A stretch of DNA of 64,000 bases from Brevibacillus laterosporus LMG 15441 (GTDB lineage: Bacteria > Bacillota > Bacilli > Brevibacillales > Brevibacillaceae), in contig NZ_CP007806.1 of the NCBI RefSeq assembly GCF_000219535.2, positions 1,114,501 to 1,178,500 on the forward strand. The letters run 5' to 3'. The translations under genes were made by a program, and so were the position numbers. Below the pieces are notes generated by a model. It ran no database searches, had not been told where the DNA came from, and saw only the letters and a program-made list of their open reading frames with translations. This document shows positions 63,438 to 64,000 of the stretch, in pieces. Each line of letters starts with the position of its first letter. Positions within the stretch are counted from its first letter, which is position 1.

Positions 63438-63558
63438 GATTAATATAAATTGCGAAAGGTGATAGGGGAATTATGGTAAAAAAATAGATTAATCTGGGAA
63501 ATTGGATAGATTAATCCGGTATCATTTGGGTTAATTTTACAATTAAGTTAAATTAATC
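63438..63558. repeat. spaced GATTAATC palindromes
   Basis: GATTAATA at 63438-63445, GATTAATC at 63487-63494 and 63509-63516, AATTAATC at 63551-63558, with a GGTTAATT between. Distances of 22 and 42 bases are about two and four helical turns, so the sites would face the same side of the DNA. They lie in the 494-bp gap between the divergent VWA gene and the gene at 63675. The rest of the gap is AT-rich and shows no gene. Confidence 0.5.
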
Positions 63559-63674
63559 TTATTTAGGTAGGGCCGATTATCCCTTATGAGTAAGACTTTT
63601 TATGCACGTACCATTATTCACAAGTAGGTCTACTTTTTGTATATACCTCAGTGAAACATAGAAAGGGGCAGATT

Positions 63675-64000
63675 ATGGACATTATTTATCAAACCAACCG
63701 AACGATGCTTTTTGAAGAAATAAATCCAGAAAAGCTGGATTTAGTCACCATTGTAGGCGATGTCAAAGGCATAGATAGCCTAAGTGACGAGAAGGTAAAA
63801 GAAATCAATCAGCATCTTCTTGTTAAAAATTTTGACGAATTTTTGGACAAGTTCGAACCGACTGTTTATTCGTTTTACAATGCAGCAAACCAAAAAGTGA
63901 TGTACACCCTCAAAAAACCAGAATCAATCTCAGAGGACTGCATCACGGAAATTAAGGTTAATCAGCATAATGATTTTCTGAAAATGCTATTTACCTTGAT
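63675..64000 (+). CDS. unrecognised protein, 3' end cut by window edge
   Basis: At least 108 codons, running off the right end. It starts MDIIYQTNRTMLFEEINPEK with AAAGGGG upstream. The visible part is soluble, acidic and mixed alpha/beta, with no signal peptide (LLVKNFDEFLDKFEPTVYSF, TLKKPESISEDCITEI). I do not recognise the family. The long upstream gap with GATTAATC repeats and the divergent VWA gene suggest it belongs to the same surface/signalling region. Confidence 0.7.
   Translation, partial: MDIIYQTNRTMLFEEINPEKLDLVTIVGDVKGIDSLSDEKVKEINQHLLVKNFDEFLDKFEPTVYSFYNAANQKVMYTLKKPESISEDCITEIKVNQHNDFLKMLFTL

Noticed and set aside
63438-63558. CRISPR array or tandem repeat
   Set aside because: The repeat unit is only eight bases, spacing is irregular and there are no cas genes; operator sites are a better reading.

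Overview
The window looks like chromosome from an aerobic, endospore-forming member of the Bacilli, most probably Brevibacillus or a close Paenibacillaceae relative. Evidence: moderately low G+C, strong GGAGG-type ribosome binding sites, sigma-A promoters, three T-box leaders, a SAM-I riboswitch, an L20-type leader before infC-rpmI-rplT with an ATT start on infC, the sporulation-associated ytxC upstream of thrS, and a small acid-soluble spore protein gene (sspI). I see no insertion sequence, prophage, CRISPR array, rRNA or tRNA gene. The genus is inferred from gene content, not from a search.

Layout. (1) 1-9033, minus strand: nine tightly packed or overlapping genes, reading from 9033 downwards: a NusG-domain-II membrane protein, a Gx/HepS-I-like membrane protein, EcfA1, EcfA2, EcfT, a long U32 protein, a class-III aminotransferase, UbiD and UbiA (cut by the window edge). 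A lipoprotein ApbE flavin transferase is divergent at 9288. The set resembles the flavin-based extracellular electron transfer (FLEET) loci of Listeria and lactobacilli combined with late quinone biosynthesis genes. (2) 10.5-15.3 kb: ytxC, T-box(Thr)-thrS, L20 leader-infC-rpmI-rplT. (3) 15.3-22.3 kb, sulfur: SAM-I riboswitch-metI-metC, a siroheme sulfite/nitrite reductase, and divergent cysH-sat behind a structured leader. (4) 22.6-29.2 kb: branched-chain amino acid operon ilvB-ilvN-ilvC-leuA-leuB behind a consensus promoter, a probable CodY box and a T-box with a Leu codon; leuC and leuD do not follow. (5) 29-39 kb, housekeeping: ktrB, pirin, moaB, a B12-binding radical SAM protein, DedA, DUF1294, an M42 aminopeptidase, sspI, ktrA and a SpoU-type RNA methyltransferase. 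(6) 39.1-47 kb: T-box(Phe)-pheS-pheT, zapA, a YvlD-like membrane protein, mutS2 and a DUF350 protein. (7) 47-58 kb, cell envelope: nucleotide-sugar dehydrogenase, DppA, two glycosyltransferases, an O-antigen-ligase-like polymerase with a membrane FG-GAP protein and a lipoprotein, and MurJ. (8) 58-64 kb: a TcaA-like membrane protein, a thioredoxin-like protein, a Ser/Thr kinase with a degenerate glycine loop, a convergent VWA surface protein, and the start of an unrecognised gene preceded by spaced GATTAATC repeats.

Regulation is unusually readable. Amino-acid genes are controlled by leader RNAs sensing uncharged tRNA (Thr ACC, Leu CTC, Phe TTC specifiers) or SAM, and the ilv-leu operon adds a CodY-like site at its promoter. 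The least explained parts are the quinone/flavin operon with its internally duplicated U32 protein, the structured cysH leader, the O-ligase/FG-GAP/lipoprotein operon, and the kinase/VWA region at the right end.
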